64,000 nt of DNA, from assembly GCA_047967505.1 (NCBI GenBank), contig CM106541.1. One strand, 5' to 3'. Numbering within the stretch: position 1 is the stretch's first letter; each line of letters opens with the position of its first letter. The translations under genes were made by a program, and so were the position numbers. The notes under the pieces were generated by a model that saw only the letters and a program-made list of their open reading frames with translations, was not told where the DNA came from and did no database searches. This DNA comes from Dipteris shenzhenensis. Its lineage: Eukaryota > Polypodiophyta > Polypodiopsida > Gleicheniales. Below, piece after piece: positions 1-11,548 of the stretch.

Positions 1-692
1 AGGGAAAGAAGAGGGAAGAGAGGGGAAGAGAGGGTTCCTATGCCCATCACTGCAGCTAGCGCTTAAGGCGCTAGCTATAGGCCAATGCAAATAACAAAAA
101 TAACAAATGGAAAAAAGAGAAAGCACTTACCTGGAATAGTACGTCCCGCTCGGTATTTTGTGGACTGGCCCTACAAAAGAGAGGAAACATACCATTTTTC
201 AAATGACTAGTTAGAGGAAGGAGGAGATTATAGAAGAAACTTTTCAAAGAGATTGGATTGAGGAGACAAAGAGAAAGAGAAGGAAGAGAAATACAAAAAA
301 GACTAGAAGAGGTGAGTCTTCTTTCTTTCTTGAAATCTCATTTTTTGTCTTCAATCCTTTGAAATAAAGCATGAAAACTAGTACACAGCTTTAGCAATAC
401 AAGGAGAAACATGCTTCAATACTCACAAAATGAAATGTCACAAAAAATGAACCTACATTGTTCAAAGAGACTCACCTTCTTGAAAAACTTCCTTTCAAGA
501 AACCAAAGAAGGAGAAGGGTGGAGAGGGAGCACAAGTATTAGGAGAGGGGTGAGTAGGGGTGAGGAGTGGAGAATAGAGTGGGAGGTCATCAGAAATAGG
601 TGGGAGGAGAGATTGCTTTGCTTACAATAGAGATTAGAGAGATTGCTAAAGAAAGCACCGTGTGTCGCGAGGTTCGCGTTTTAATCCACAGC

Positions 693-825
693 ATCGCTAT
701 ATAGCGACACTGTTCCATCGCTATATAGCAATGCTTTTAATTAAAAGCATCGCTATATAGTGACAGAACAGAGAAAATCGTTGCTATATAGCGACGGAAC
801 AGGTTAAATGTCACTATATAGCGAT
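693..825. repeat. Degenerate internal palindrome cluster of CACTA copy 1
   Basis: Five decayed versions of GTCGCTATATAGCGAC lie about 110 bases upstream of the tnp2 start, the same place as the intact internal cluster in copy 3. Most changes are C-to-T or G-to-A, as expected for methylated, silenced DNA. Confidence 0.85.
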
Positions 826-931
826 GCTTTAGGACACTTTATGTTTAAAGTTAAAAAAGAAGCTCATAGATGCTATTTTATAACTGTTAATATATTTCCT
901 TGCAACTTATGTTGTGATTTTATAAGTGTAG

Positions 932-3900
932 ATGGAAGGGATGAGTGGAAGCTCGTCCGATGATGGGCCAATGCTCGAGAGCACAAAGTGGCTTACCGAG
1001 AGGTTATATTGTCATTGCACTCATTGCAAGCGAGAAGTACGACATCAACATCGTATTATCATGTGCCACTTGCGGATGTATGGGGAGGAGCCCGAACCAG
1101 TATTCACATTGGTGTTGCACGAGTTGATGGATTATTGGTAAGTCAAAGCTATTTAAGTTCGTTGTTAATATTGGATACCATTATGGTACGAAACCTTGAG
1201 ACAAGATCTTATATTTACACGAAATCTTAAAACAGAATGAGGAGGCTGACAAGGGTACGCATATACCTTCACACTTTGAGCAAGACTATAGTCTTCCGGA
1301 TGACGACGAGGGTATGGTCAACATGATGGATTCTATTTTTAGGGGCACTACATCCCATGTATACCTGATGTCAGAGTCTGAGGTCAAAATGCAAGAGTTG
1401 CAATCAACACAATTGTACGAGGGTGCTAGGATGTCTAAACTATGTGCTTGTCTCTCAATCTTGAATCTACAAGTAAAGTATGGGTGGTCAGATACAAGTG
1501 TCTCCGCCTTAATGAGGTTAGCTCTTGCATTAATTTGACTCATTATTTGGATATTGTTTGTTTTGAGAATCATCATGTATGGATTAGTATACCGAATCAT
1601 CATTGTTCGAAGCCCATGTATGTTTGAATTGTGATAGGTTGCTCCAGAAGATGTTGCTTGCACCAAATGCCATGCACGCATCAAGAAATGAAGCAAAAAA
1701 GATGCTAACAATGGTGGGTATGGATTATGATACCATCCATGCTTGCCGTAATGATTGTATTCTCTTTCATCGTGAGCATGGAGATTTGGCTAGTTGTCCG
1801 AAGTGTGGGGAACAATGATATACAGATGACTTGCAGGGTGAGCAGATACCGGTAAAGGTCTTGAGACACTTTCCCATCATTGCAAGAATACAGCACATGC
1901 TCCGATGCAAATCCATAGCAGAGTTGATGACATGGCATGCATCTCATCGGTCCACTGATGACACATTGAGGATTCCCATAGATTGTGTAGCTTGGAAGCA
2001 CATAGACAATCAGTGGCCGGACTTTGCGAGGGAGCCATGCAACTTACATCTTGGGCTCGCCATGGATGGCGTGAATCCTTTCGGATTACGCTCGACATCT
2101 TGGTCGACATGGCCCATATTTGTGGTAAATTACAATATCCCACCATGGCTAATAAAAAAAAGGGACATCTCATGCTTGCACTACTTGTGCCAGGGAAGTA
2201 CAAGGCAAAAAATATGGACGTGTATGTGGCACCTTTGATAGAGGAGTTACAGATATTATGGAGAGGAGTGCGGGTCTTTGATATTTCCAAAGCTCCTAGA
2301 CATACCAATGATATTTTGGTCAGGGGTATCTTGATATGGACCATGCATGACTACCCAAGATATGGAGAGTGCGCAGGTACGTGGTTGTGTCTCTACAAGT
2401 ATAATATAGGAGTATGTTTTTATGACTCTCTTTCACAAGCATGTCTTATACAAACACATTCATGCACGCGTGCAGGACTTGTTACAAGTGGGTACCATGC
2501 TTGTCCTGTTTGTGGACCGGGTTTGAAATTGCTTGCATGATACTCCAAACATATGAGGAAAAATGTTTATGAAGGTCATGCTCGATACCTTTCGCTGGAC
2601 CACATCTCGCATGTGGAGGTCAACTTGATCCACCACCATCATATTTGAAGGCAAGTGACTGGATTCAAGCCTAGAGGGCAAATGTAAAGGAACGTCCTCC
2701 TGGTATGAAGAGGCTATCGATCTTTCATGAGCTTCCTTATTGGGGTCAGTTACAAATCAATCATCTCTTGGATCCCATGCATATCTTCAAGAATGTGGGC
2801 GCTACTATTTGGGCACACTTGGTTGGTTCCAAAGACTCAAGAGGAGTGCGAGAAGACTTATGTGCTATGAATAGGATGTCTCGTTTGTGGCCTGAAGTGC
2901 ATGCTTTGGGAAAAGTTGTCCTCCCGAAGGCAACGTGGATCCTCTCTACGAGGGAGGAGGCAGCAGTCAAGGCGAACATTGCCTCTTTTCAAACACCGAC
3001 AGGGTACATGCATTGCTTGAAAGGAGCATTTTCAAAGGACAAAAAGCTTAGTGGGCTCAAGTCCCATGATTGGCCCAATGTCTTACAGGTATTCTAAGCT
3101 ATAAAATTAGTGTATCGATAATCGTGATGCGTTAGTGTAATTATGATTATGTTATATTGTTGACATGACTTCTTTGTTGCTTTGATAGTTCATTCTCCCA
3201 ATTACATAAAAGGGTGCTTACAAGAAGATGTTAGAAATGCTATATTCAAGATCAGTGGTATTGTGAGGTATGCTTACTATCAAATCACATTGATTGCATT
3301 TTCTTCAATTTAAGCTGATTAATCTGTAGACTGATCCCGAAAATATCTTACATGGACATGTGAAATAGGTGGATATATGAAAAAGAGATCTCCATATCGA
3401 GCATCGAGAAGGCTAGGGTGGAATCCATCGAAGCCGTATGCTTGCTTGAGAAGCACTTTCCCTCGAGCATTATGACGACTCAAGTCCACTTGCTTGTGCA
3501 CATAGTTGATGAGGTGGCTATTGCAGGTACCATTCATAGTCGATGAATGTTTTTTCTCGAGCAATTTAAGAAAACTTTGATGGGATTTGTAAGACAAAGA
3601 GCAAGACCAGAAGCAAGCGTGGTAGAGAATGGCTTGTGCAAGAGTCATTAGTATATATCACAGAGTTTCTTGCATCCACAGATCCCGATATGCTGCAAGC
3701 TTGGCATAACAAGGATGATGATCGCATCATTGGCGAGGTTCCCCAAGGAAAAGGGATTGAAAGAAAGATGAGCGAAGAGAAAATGGAGAAATTCAATAAG
3801 TTTTGTATCCTCAATAGCCCTGAGATGCAGAAGTGGATTGAGAGATATGAAGTGGCCAAAGCAAAAAGAATCAATGCAAGGACGAGATTCAAAGTAATGT

Positions 3901-5056
3901 ACAGGCGATCACAACCATATCCATAGGATCTGCTAGCTCTTCTCCCCACTTACATGTCACTTGATTGGCTACAACTAGCTCCACATAAAGCCGAACGTGA
4001 TGGAGAGACAATAAACGAGCGCGAGTAAGAGTTATCATCTGGATGTATGATGCATGTAAGTTTCTTACCTCTTGACGTAATTAAGTAATTATTTGTGGCA
4101 ATATACGCTATAAAATAGATGCATCTTCATTGTTTTAATGCTGCTCTTTTACAGTACAAAAAGTACAGTGCATCATGGTCATATGATGACATTTTCACGT
4201 GGAACGCATCGATTCAAAGAGAGTCACGTATGATTGTGGAGTCATGGCTAACTTCACACAAGATAGACGAGCAAGTGCTTCGGATACCAATCTTCTCTCC
4301 TCACAGTTGGATTATTGTGGAACCATATGCAAAATCTATGAAGTTGATTTCAGACGATTTAGTATTTTCATTCTTGATGTAAAATGGTTTAGAAGTATTT
4401 ACAACGGTGCCCATGCAACAGTGAGAAAAGATAGTAGTAGCTTCTTTGCAATAGACTCCACCAAACATTGGACCGATGAAAGTGATACTTTTGTTCTTCT
4501 CAAGCACTGTGAGCAGGTGCATACTAATGATTTAATTAATCAAAGCTTTTGTTTGTAAAGATCCATTGACACATGTACTTGAGCATAATTTCATATATAT
4601 AATTGACGACATTTGGCACCCATCTTAAATATAGGTGGCTTTTCATCCGGATCATTCTGATCCAAGATGGTGGTACGTGATCCAAGTTGCACCACGAAGT
4701 AAGTAAATTTTTGAAGATAGAGATGTGGATATGGAGATGCCACTACCAATGCCAGATCCAATTGATCCCGATGAATGTAGCGAAGAAGATGAAGATCACA
4801 ATATGAGCCAAGAGGAAGATGCACATAATGTCGCACGGGAGGAAGATGGAGATCACGATATTGAGGAAGAAGACAACGATCATCAAGAATCACCACACTT
4901 TATTGAAGAAGATGATGAAGTACTTTTAGGTGAACGTACGATGCTAGAGTATGATGATGATATAGGAGATCAACTCGGTATAGAGTTAGAGATAGACTTG
5001 TTTGGCACCTTAGACTTGGCTCAAGATGAAACAGTTGATGTAAAAGCTCTTTATTG
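932..5056 (+). pseudogene. tnp2 (TNPD-like) CACTA transposase, decayed copy 1
   Basis: Ortholog of the intact minus-strand tnp2 gene of copy 3, with the same exon order. Exon 1 (932-1139) encodes the Cys/His-rich transposase-associated region. The Transposase_21 region starts near 1640 and includes the D-containing motifs LGLAMDGVNPF and MHDYPRYGE and the LLDPMHIFKN box near 2775. A DUF4218-like region lies at about 3383-4050, a DUF4216-like region at 4153-4515 and an acidic C-terminus at 4636-5056. It is broken by a shifted frame at the end of exon 1 and by in-frame stops, for example TGA at 1816-1818, TGA near 2538 and TAG near 2671. It cannot encode a full transposase. Confidence 0.9.
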
Positions 5057-5230
5057 ATTTTTTTCATCTCAAACTTGGACATGAATATATGAGCTTCAAA
5101 GGCTTGGTGTACATGCTCTCATACTTTTATTCTCTCAAAAGATCAAACATGTATGAAAATTTAAAAAAATGGGTCATTGGAAAAAGCTAGCTTTTAAGGC
5201 CTATATGAGTAAAAAACCTCTCTAAAAAAC

Positions 5231-5347
5231 GTTGCTATAAAATAGTATCTCAGTGTCGCTATATAGCGACACTTAAAAGTTGCTATATAGTGACTTTAAG
5301 AATCATTGCTATATAGCAACATATGCCTAAAGTCGCTATATAGCGAT
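5231..5347. repeat. Degenerate right subterminal palindrome array, CACTA copy 1
   Basis: About five decayed copies of GTCGCTATATAGCGAC at roughly 25-bp spacing, 110-225 bases inside the element's right end. Equivalent to the intact array at 34814-34956. Confidence 0.85.
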
Positions 5348-7407
5348 GCTTTACGAGACATGCTTCCCATACCAATGATTAGCACCCCGTGCGTGCTAAA
5401 CATTGCGTGCTAAACATCGGTACTCAAACGTCGCAATAGGATTCGTGTGTAGTAGTAATTATTGACTTGTTGATTTTCATAAGAGCACATCTTTAATCCT
5501 TAGTTGAAACCTATAAAATATTGTGACATGAACTACAACCATATGAATTGTCATCGATGGATTTTGCATCCAGTTTAGCTATCTCTATTGTTGCCAATTT
5601 CTAAATTTCCCTTGCATCAAGAACATGCATCAAAAGAGAGGAATGTTGTAGAACTTTGGATTGAAGTAGTTATATCTAGGGCAAGGGCACAACAATTATA
5701 TATTTTTATAATAATATAAAATATAACTATATAGCCACACATACTATGGGCAAGGAGGCGCTTGCACTTCCTTCTCCAAAAAATTATAATATGAGGGAAT
5801 GACCGTTTCCCTATGCATCTAGATTGAGATCATCGATAATATTAGCATCGAGTATCATCACAATTAACTCTTATGAATGGATAAGAGACTAACATATTAC
5901 TTGAACGTTAATAGTCGTATTCGTGCTCCAACTCAAGGTAGTAATGTTTTCTTCTTAATACATTTTGTCGATGGCATCCTCCTCTTTACGTGATGTAGCC
6001 TGATACATGATGCTTTGTTCTTCATGTCCCTTTAATACTTTATGTATAGATGCCATGTTCCGTGCTATGGTAATTTCATGCACTTGTGTTTTTATGATAG
6101 TGGTTTGTGCATTCAATATTTGCTTTATAGCTTGTTTTAAGAGTCTTAAACCAATTTAATCCTTTCAATATTAGTAGTATTTGATTACATACAATAATTT
6201 TTATGTGGTACGTGTATAGAACTTAGAAAACTTTTTTTTTTTTTTTTTGAATCTTGTGCAAATTATTTATGCATTAGCAGCTATGCCTTGTCAAAGTTCT
6301 GATAAAGAAGGATCCAATTGATGATGTAATCATCTTGAGATACTAGCCATGCAAATCGTGTGCCTACCAGTTGAATAGGATGATGGTGATGAATACTTGA
6401 GAGATGCTCACCAAGAGGATGCTGCAGCACATGGAGAGGGCGCCAATGGGTGTGGTGATAGTGGAGAGGGTGCCAGTGGAAGCAGACAAGATGATGACAA
6501 GGATGGGAGCACTGAGGACTAGTTAGCACATTCTACTTATCTCCCTCTTGATGATGGACAAATGGAGACAGTGCAGAACTATATATAGAGTCAATATTTT
6601 ACCTCATATGATGTAATAAGACAATTTTGTAATGAATATTTCTAAACAATACAATAAAATGGACATTATAGTGTAATATATACCTTCACAAAAGGGAAGA
6701 TTAGGGCTTGGCCAAATGCTAATCTTCCTTCACATGTAAAATACAGACTATGCAGCCAAATTGTGCTTATGTGGCAGTATGAAGGTGTCCCTTGTTGATG
6801 TGCTAGTGATGATGTTTCCATTGATGTGACAGTATGACATTCCTATTGAGTCACTATAATGATGTTGGGGAGGAGGTCATTCCATTTTTAATCTGTTTGA
6901 AAAAACAACCAAATATGGGCATATAAAACACATTACAAATCATATGAGGGCACTCATTCAAGATCTATTAAAGAATTAAAGGTACAAAAAATTGTCATCC
7001 ACATTCACTTCTATTCAAAAAATTATATATATCACACAAGCCAATATATTCCAAAAAGACAATTATAGGAAACTTAATTGCATCCACTCTCCCGTATTCC
7101 ACAATCTATGCCAATCACATCCCCTATCACCCTATCTGCTTTATCCTCCTCATCTTTTATATGTTTGATTCTTTGCTTTTCCCTTCTCCACTTCATCCTC
7201 CCTCAATCTTTAAAGTCTCCCCTCCTTTCTTCTTTGTCTCACACCACTTCCCTGCTATATCTCTTATCATTCCCTTCCGGTCTATTGCTCGTTTGGTTCT
7301 CATCGCTCTCTTGTCGTCCCCTTCTTTCCATTCCCCTCCTTCCACTCTACTACTCCGCATCACTCTCTCGTCGTTTCCTTCTCATCGCTGTCTCTCTACT
7401 ACTACCA

Positions 7408-7611
7408 ATGGACCCTAGCAAAGAATCTCTTATACCATACTTGGAGGATCTATACCGTCAATATTATGATATAAAAGATGGAAAGGTAGACATGCCATCA
7501 CTCCCTAGGGTGCATTTGTGTCCCTCCACATATGCCACATGTGAGGATTACTCCAACCAAGACAAGACCGATAGTGAAATCCTAGAGCATTCTATTGAGT
7601 GTGTATCCTAA
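7408..7611 (+). CDS. Short ORF in repeat B, function unknown
   Basis: A 67-residue reading frame starting MDPSKESLIPYLEDLY. I chose this start because the upstream frame is only a Ser/Leu-rich translation of a pyrimidine leader. The second copy (62793-62973) has the same start and about 90% identical residues but stops eight residues earlier. After the stop, the same frame continues as a lysine-rich tail (about 7612-7746, KKEVKNKKKKR), which suggests a longer original protein now broken. No domain recognised; a retroelement accessory or gag-like product is possible but not shown. Confidence 0.35.
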   Translation: MDPSKESLIPYLEDLYRQYYDIKDGKVDMPSLPRVHLCPSTYATCEDYSNQDKTDSEILEHSIECVS

Positions 7612-7924
7612 GCTACATCCCAGAGGAAGGCCACACACCCAAGGAAGCTCCTCGGAGTAAGGAGCACAAGAAAAAAGAAGTGAAGAATAAGAAGAAGAAG
7701 AGAGATGACAAAGGAGAGGGTGGCACTTCATCAAAGACCAAACAATGAGAAGACCAAAGTATTATAAAGTACTCCAATTTGGAGAATGTAATTATAGTTT
7801 CTAGTATATAAGAGGGAGTCCTCTCTTGCATATTTGTAGTAACCCCTCTTGGATATTTGTTATGCTCTATGATGAGATTGTGTTTCATCCCTCTCTTTGT
7901 TATTTCTTATGCTATATGTTTTTG

Positions 7925-8525
7925 AAAAGAGAGAAAAATTAGGGCAAAGAGAGAGGAGAAGAGAGGGGAAGAAAGGGAAAGAGAGAGAAAAGAGAGGAAA
8001 AGAAAGGAAAAGAGAGAAAAGAGGGAAAAGAGAAGAGAAAAGAGAGAAAAGAGGAAACAAGAGGAGAAAAGAGGGGAAATAAGAGAGAAAGAAAGGAACT
8101 AAGATAGAAAATATAGGAAATAAAAGAGAGAGAGAGAGAGGGGAGAAAGGGGATGTGAAAAAATAAGAGAAAGGGAAATTTAGGAGAGGAGTGAATGAAA
8201 AGAGAGGATGGAAGAGAAAAAGAGAGGAGAGAAAGAGAGAAAAAAGAGGGAAAAAGAGAAGAGAGGAAATAAGAGATGAAATAAGAGAAGAGAGGAAATA
8301 AGAGGAGAGAGGAGAAGCATGGGGAGAAAGAGGGAAAAGAGAGGGGAAAAGAGGAGAAAAGAGGGGAAATGAGGTAGGGAAAGAGAGGAAATAAGTTCGC
8401 TAGAGGAAATAAGAGGAGAGCGGAAATAAGAGAAGAGAGGGAAAGTGAGGAGAGAAGAGAGAAAATAAGAGGGAGGAAGAAGAGAGAAGAGATGAAAGAA
8501 AAGAGGGACAATAGGAGAGAAAGAG
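7925..8525. repeat. 600-base purine tract (GAGAAA-like)
   Basis: Nearly pure A/G on the plus strand, built of GAGA, GGAAA and AAGAG variants, ending immediately before the LTR. The long Ser/Phe/Leu-rich frames on the minus strand are translations of this tract and are not genes. The counterpart is at 63310-63904. Confidence 0.9.
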
Positions 8526-8640
8526 TGCTGCCTTTGTGCCAACATGGACTTAGGTAGTACAGAATGTGTGTGTAGAGTAGTGACAAAGCTCCGCTTGTAC
8601 TTGCATAAAGGCTAGGAATAATCTCTCTTAGGAATCCTCA

Positions 8641-8868
8641 ACATGCAAGTTCTACTTGCAAATCCTACATGCATGATCTACATGCAAGTCCTACATCATG
8701 CCATTCCTACATGCATGTTCTACAAGCAAGTCCTACATGCAAGTTCTACATATCAGTTCTACATGCAACTCCTACATGCAACATGCAACATGCGAGTTCT
8801 ACATGCAACTCCTACATGCAACATGCAACTCCTACATGCAACTTCTATATGCAAGTTATACATGTAGA
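8641..8868. repeat. Minisatellite, ~13-bp CATGCAAGTCCTA-type units, inside LTR
   Basis: About 17 imperfect tandem units of ACATGCAAGTTCT / ACATGCAACTCCT type. The same array, with different unit order, occurs at 26872-27095. The Cys/Tyr/Met-rich frames crossing it are repeat translations. Confidence 0.9.
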
Positions 8869-9094
8869 GAGAGAATGTGTTACAATTCGTACATGGAGAG
8901 AGAGAATCTCTCTAACTTGTATAGATATCCCATAATGGAATCATGAATCCCACACTCTTTGGGACATTGTGTTGAGTTCTACTTTGGTATTCCAAGCAAT
9001 TGTCTCAAGTATCCATGCTTCCTTGCACTCCATGTCCAAAAGCATGTCCTAACATTGCAACTTGTCCTCCCCTCTCCTCCAACCTTGCAACGCA

Positions 9095-9240
9095 TCCTCT
9101 CCCTCTCCTCCTCCTCCTCCTCCCTTCTCCTCCCTCGTCCTCCTCCCTTCTCCTCCTCCCTCCTCCTCCTCCTCCTCCTCCCTCCTCCTCTCCTCCCTCG
9201 TCGTCCTCCTCCTCCTCCTCCTCCTCCTTCCTCCTCCTAT
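9095..9240. repeat. TCC/CTCCT microsatellite
   Basis: CCTCCTCCT tract with interruptions inside the LTR. Pro/Ser-rich and Arg/Glu-rich frames here are artefacts of the repeat. Confidence 0.9.
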
Positions 9241-9727
9241 GCTCTTACACATTCTTCCTGTCCCACTCCTATGCTCCCCCTAAACCCTTAGTTCCTCAAC
9301 TCTTAACCTCCATGATCTACAAGGAAGATGAGTTCTCCACCATGTACTCTACCTTGAACCTTGGATCCTCCTTCTAAACCTTGAACCTCTTCTAAACTCT
9401 AGAACCTGTCTCTGCACCTTCGAACTCCTTCTAAATGTTGAACCTCCCTCTAACTCTTAAACTCCTCCTAAACTCTTCAACCCCCAATAAAGGCGAAAGC
9501 CTTCATTACCCCAACCATGATCATACACGTTCCTTCCACACATGCACTATGTTTTCTTACCACACTTAAGCCTATGTCTCTCACCAAAATACAACTGGAG
9601 GTCCTAAGCTACACTTATTCTACAAATGACAACACCAATATATCTATAGGTGACAAAAAGCCTCGGAACCCTGCAGACTGAGAATACCATGCTCTTCCTA
9701 TAGAAGTGGTGGGAAAGAGCCAACATA

Positions 9728-9749
9728 TTTGGCACCACTACCAGGGAGA
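9728..9749 (+). other. Primer-binding-site-like sequence, leader unit 1
   Basis: TTTGGCACCACTACCAGGGA lies just after the CCAACA LTR end. Plant gypsy elements commonly carry TTGGCGCC...GGGGA-type PBS sequences at this position. A second copy lies at 12551-12572 (TTTGGCACCACTTCCGAGGA) in unit 2. The primer tRNA cannot be assigned by eye. Confidence 0.5.
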
Positions 9750-10277
9750 CTAACATCTCAAGTAATGAGTAAACATACACAAGTATGTGTAAAACATGAA
9801 CTACTATGAATTTTCACGAGCATAACCCTCAAGGGTAAGGAGAGTAAATTTTTTTTCCAACTCTAGCCAAACATATCAACTCGAAGAATCAACCTTAGGG
9901 TAGTACCTTAAGAGATTTTCTTTCTTTCTTAAAAAGAAGCCACTTCATAAAAAAATCAGACTAGGTAATGAACTCGAATGCGTACATTTTGCAATTTTGA
10001 TCATTGCACCTTTTTATAGAAGAGCAATCCGAGCTAACCATGAAAAGTTATGGCTCAGGAAGGGTTAGGGTTTAATTGTAAACCTACACCCATTCCTATA
10101 AAAACCCACTCCCTCCCCTCATTCTTTTTCTTTCACATTTAGCCTCCATCCTCTTCCCCATTCCGATCCCTATGCCAGACACTCCTCCCTCTCCATCCAC
10201 TAGCACCCTACTCCCATCCTCACATGGTGAGATATTTTGAACCCTTCTCACAGTGATAACATAGCCATCCACCCACC

Positions 10278-10535
10278 CTCGGGGGCTGCACTACTTAGAA
10301 ACCCTATGTATCACGTCCATTCAAGCAGTATTTTAAAAACCCCTCAACTAAAAATTTTCCCCCAATAAAAACACCACTCTTTACTTATGAACTAGGTGAT
10401 TCTTTTCTAATCAGTGAATTAGAACATCCCTCCTGTTATTGGAAACCTATTAAAATTTCCAAAAAGTTAAATTAAAATAGCCCTCCTTTTGAATGCACGT
10501 GGTACACTAAAATTTTATGGGGTGAATTCCCCAAG
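10278..10535. mobile_element. hAT-like MITE, subfamily 2, copy in unit 1
   Basis: 258-bp non-autonomous element starting CTCGGGGGCTGCACT and ending GAATTCCCCAAG, flanked by a perfect 8-bp duplication CACCCACC (10270-10277 and 10536-10543). Subterminal sequences share the inverted CACGTG...TTCAA motif with the 246-bp MITEs at 15862, 20103 and 54029, so the two are related subfamilies. No coding capacity. Confidence 0.82.
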
Positions 10536-10659
10536 CACCCACCGTCCATTTGCAACAATCAACAATCTCGTTACATCGAGAAAGACTTGGAGAGTGTTAA
10601 GGTGACGATCTCTTTCTCCCTTTGGATTTCCATCAAAGTTTTCTGTCCGTCAAGTTTCC

Positions 10660-10998
10660 TCCACTTTCCTCCCCCTCCACCCCCCTCCCCCCCTCTCCAC
10701 CATGACCCCCCTCTTCCCTCTCCCCCCTCCACCACCAACCCCCCCCTTTCACCCCACCCCCCCCCCCCTTCACCCTCCCCTCCACCACCCCTCCTTCACC
10801 CCCTCCACTCCCCCCATCCCCCCCTTCACCCCCACCCCCCCTTTACCCCCTCCACCACCCCTCTTGCACCCCCTCCATCACTCTCCCCCAACCCCCCCCC
10901 CCCCCCCTTTTTCCACCCCCCCTCTCTCCATTTCCACCCCCCCTCCCCCCCCCTCTCTCTCTCTCCCCCCCTCCCCCCCCTCTCTCTCTCTTCCCCCC
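10660..10998. repeat. C-rich pyrimidine tract
   Basis: Runs of CCCCCC broken by T, A and CACC on the plus strand; the equivalent tract in unit 2 is 13500-13757. Pro/Ser/His-rich frames here are not genes. Confidence 0.9.
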
Positions 10999-11003
10999 CC
11001 TAA

Positions 11004-11548
11004 TCCACTAACCTAAGTTAAATCTAACCTAACCTAGGTTAGTACTAACCTAACTATGGTTAGTTTAAGGTTAAGTGAGGTTTTTGTTTTTAATTTATAA
11101 ATTTAAAGGGGGGAGAGTGCTCGCAGCAGGAGGGGATTGTGAAGCTAGGGGTACTGGGAGTCGAGTGGTGGATGGGAGAGGTGTAGGGGGTGGGGGGAAG
11201 AGGGAGGAGTAGGAGGGGTGGAGGAGTATGCCTAGCAGACAAAGGAGGCAGTATTGGGGTGATATTGGAGGAGTATGCCTCCCACCCCAATACTGCCTCC
11301 TCCATCACCTAGGCATACTCCTCCACCTGCCCTACTCCTCCCTCTTCCCCCTACCCCCTCCACCCCTCCCATCCCCCCCAACCTCTCGACTCCCACTGCC
11401 CCTAGCCTCACAGTCCCCTCCTGCCGTGATTGCCCAGTGCCGCTGACCCCCCCTCTTTATTTTTTTAAATACCTCACTTAACCTTAAACTAACCATAGTT
11501 AGGTTAGTAATAACCTAGGTTAGGCTAGATTAAACTTAGGTTAGTGGA
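11004..11548. repeat. Long inverted repeat (foldback-like), unit 1
   Basis: The left arm starts TCCACTAACCTAAGTT and the right arm ends AACTTAGGTTAGTGGA. Arms of about 255 bp pair across a centre near 11260-11283, including purine-rich left and pyrimidine-rich right segments that complement each other. It looks like a foldback or MITE-type element. It was present before the leader duplicated, because unit 2 has the same structure (13763-14244). The target duplication is not resolved. Confidence 0.75.

Larger units (their letters stand above)
1..5457 (+). mobile_element. CACTA (En/Spm) transposon, copy 1, left end outside window
   Basis: Decayed copy of the same family as the complete element at 34718-44835, with tnp2 on the plus strand. 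The right terminus ends GTAGTAGTA, one base off the expected GTAGTAGTG, and is followed by ATT, the likely 3-bp target duplication. The sequence after the end aligns with 60800 onward, where repeat B is uninterrupted, so the element sits inside repeat B. The purine-rich start and the CTGCAGCTAGCGCTTAAG-like stretch near 50 match, in reverse, the central region of copy 3, so the TNPA half lies left of base 1. Confidence 0.88.
5458..8525 (+). repeat. Repeat B, copy 1
   Basis: A 3.07-kb block repeated in the same orientation at 60800-63904 with high identity, apart from small indels and substitutions. It contains AT-rich sequence, a short ORF at 7408-7611 after a pyrimidine-rich leader, and a purine-only tract running directly into gypsy LTR sequence at 8526. 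Both copies run into the LTR without a break, so repeat B is probably the 3' internal region of an LTR retrotransposon of this LTR family, with the purine tract serving as or containing the PPT. That last step is inference; no pol domain is visible in it. Confidence 0.75.
8526..9725 (+). repeat. LTR of gypsy element A (5' LTR)
   Basis: Begins TGCTGCC and ends CCAACA; the 3' copy at 26760 begins TGTTGG, giving the usual inverted TGTTGG/CCAACA termini. It is followed two bases later by a PBS-like TTTGGCACCACTACCAGG. The first ~560 bases match 26760-27306 and the first 96 match 63905-64000. It contains a short-unit minisatellite and a TCC tract. Confidence 0.7.

Noticed and set aside
7939-8586. 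Long Ser/Phe/Leu-rich minus-strand ORF (also 63264-63965)
   Set aside because: Translation of a purine-only tract; no start context, no domain, and all frames are similarly open.
8641-8868. Minisatellite frames read as a Cys-rich peptide gene
   Set aside because: Repeats in all frames with different content in the second copy at 26872-27095; no selection for a reading frame.
10587-11016. Proline-rich ORFs
   Set aside because: Arise from C-rich low-complexity sequence in a retroelement leader; the duplicate unit does not preserve them.
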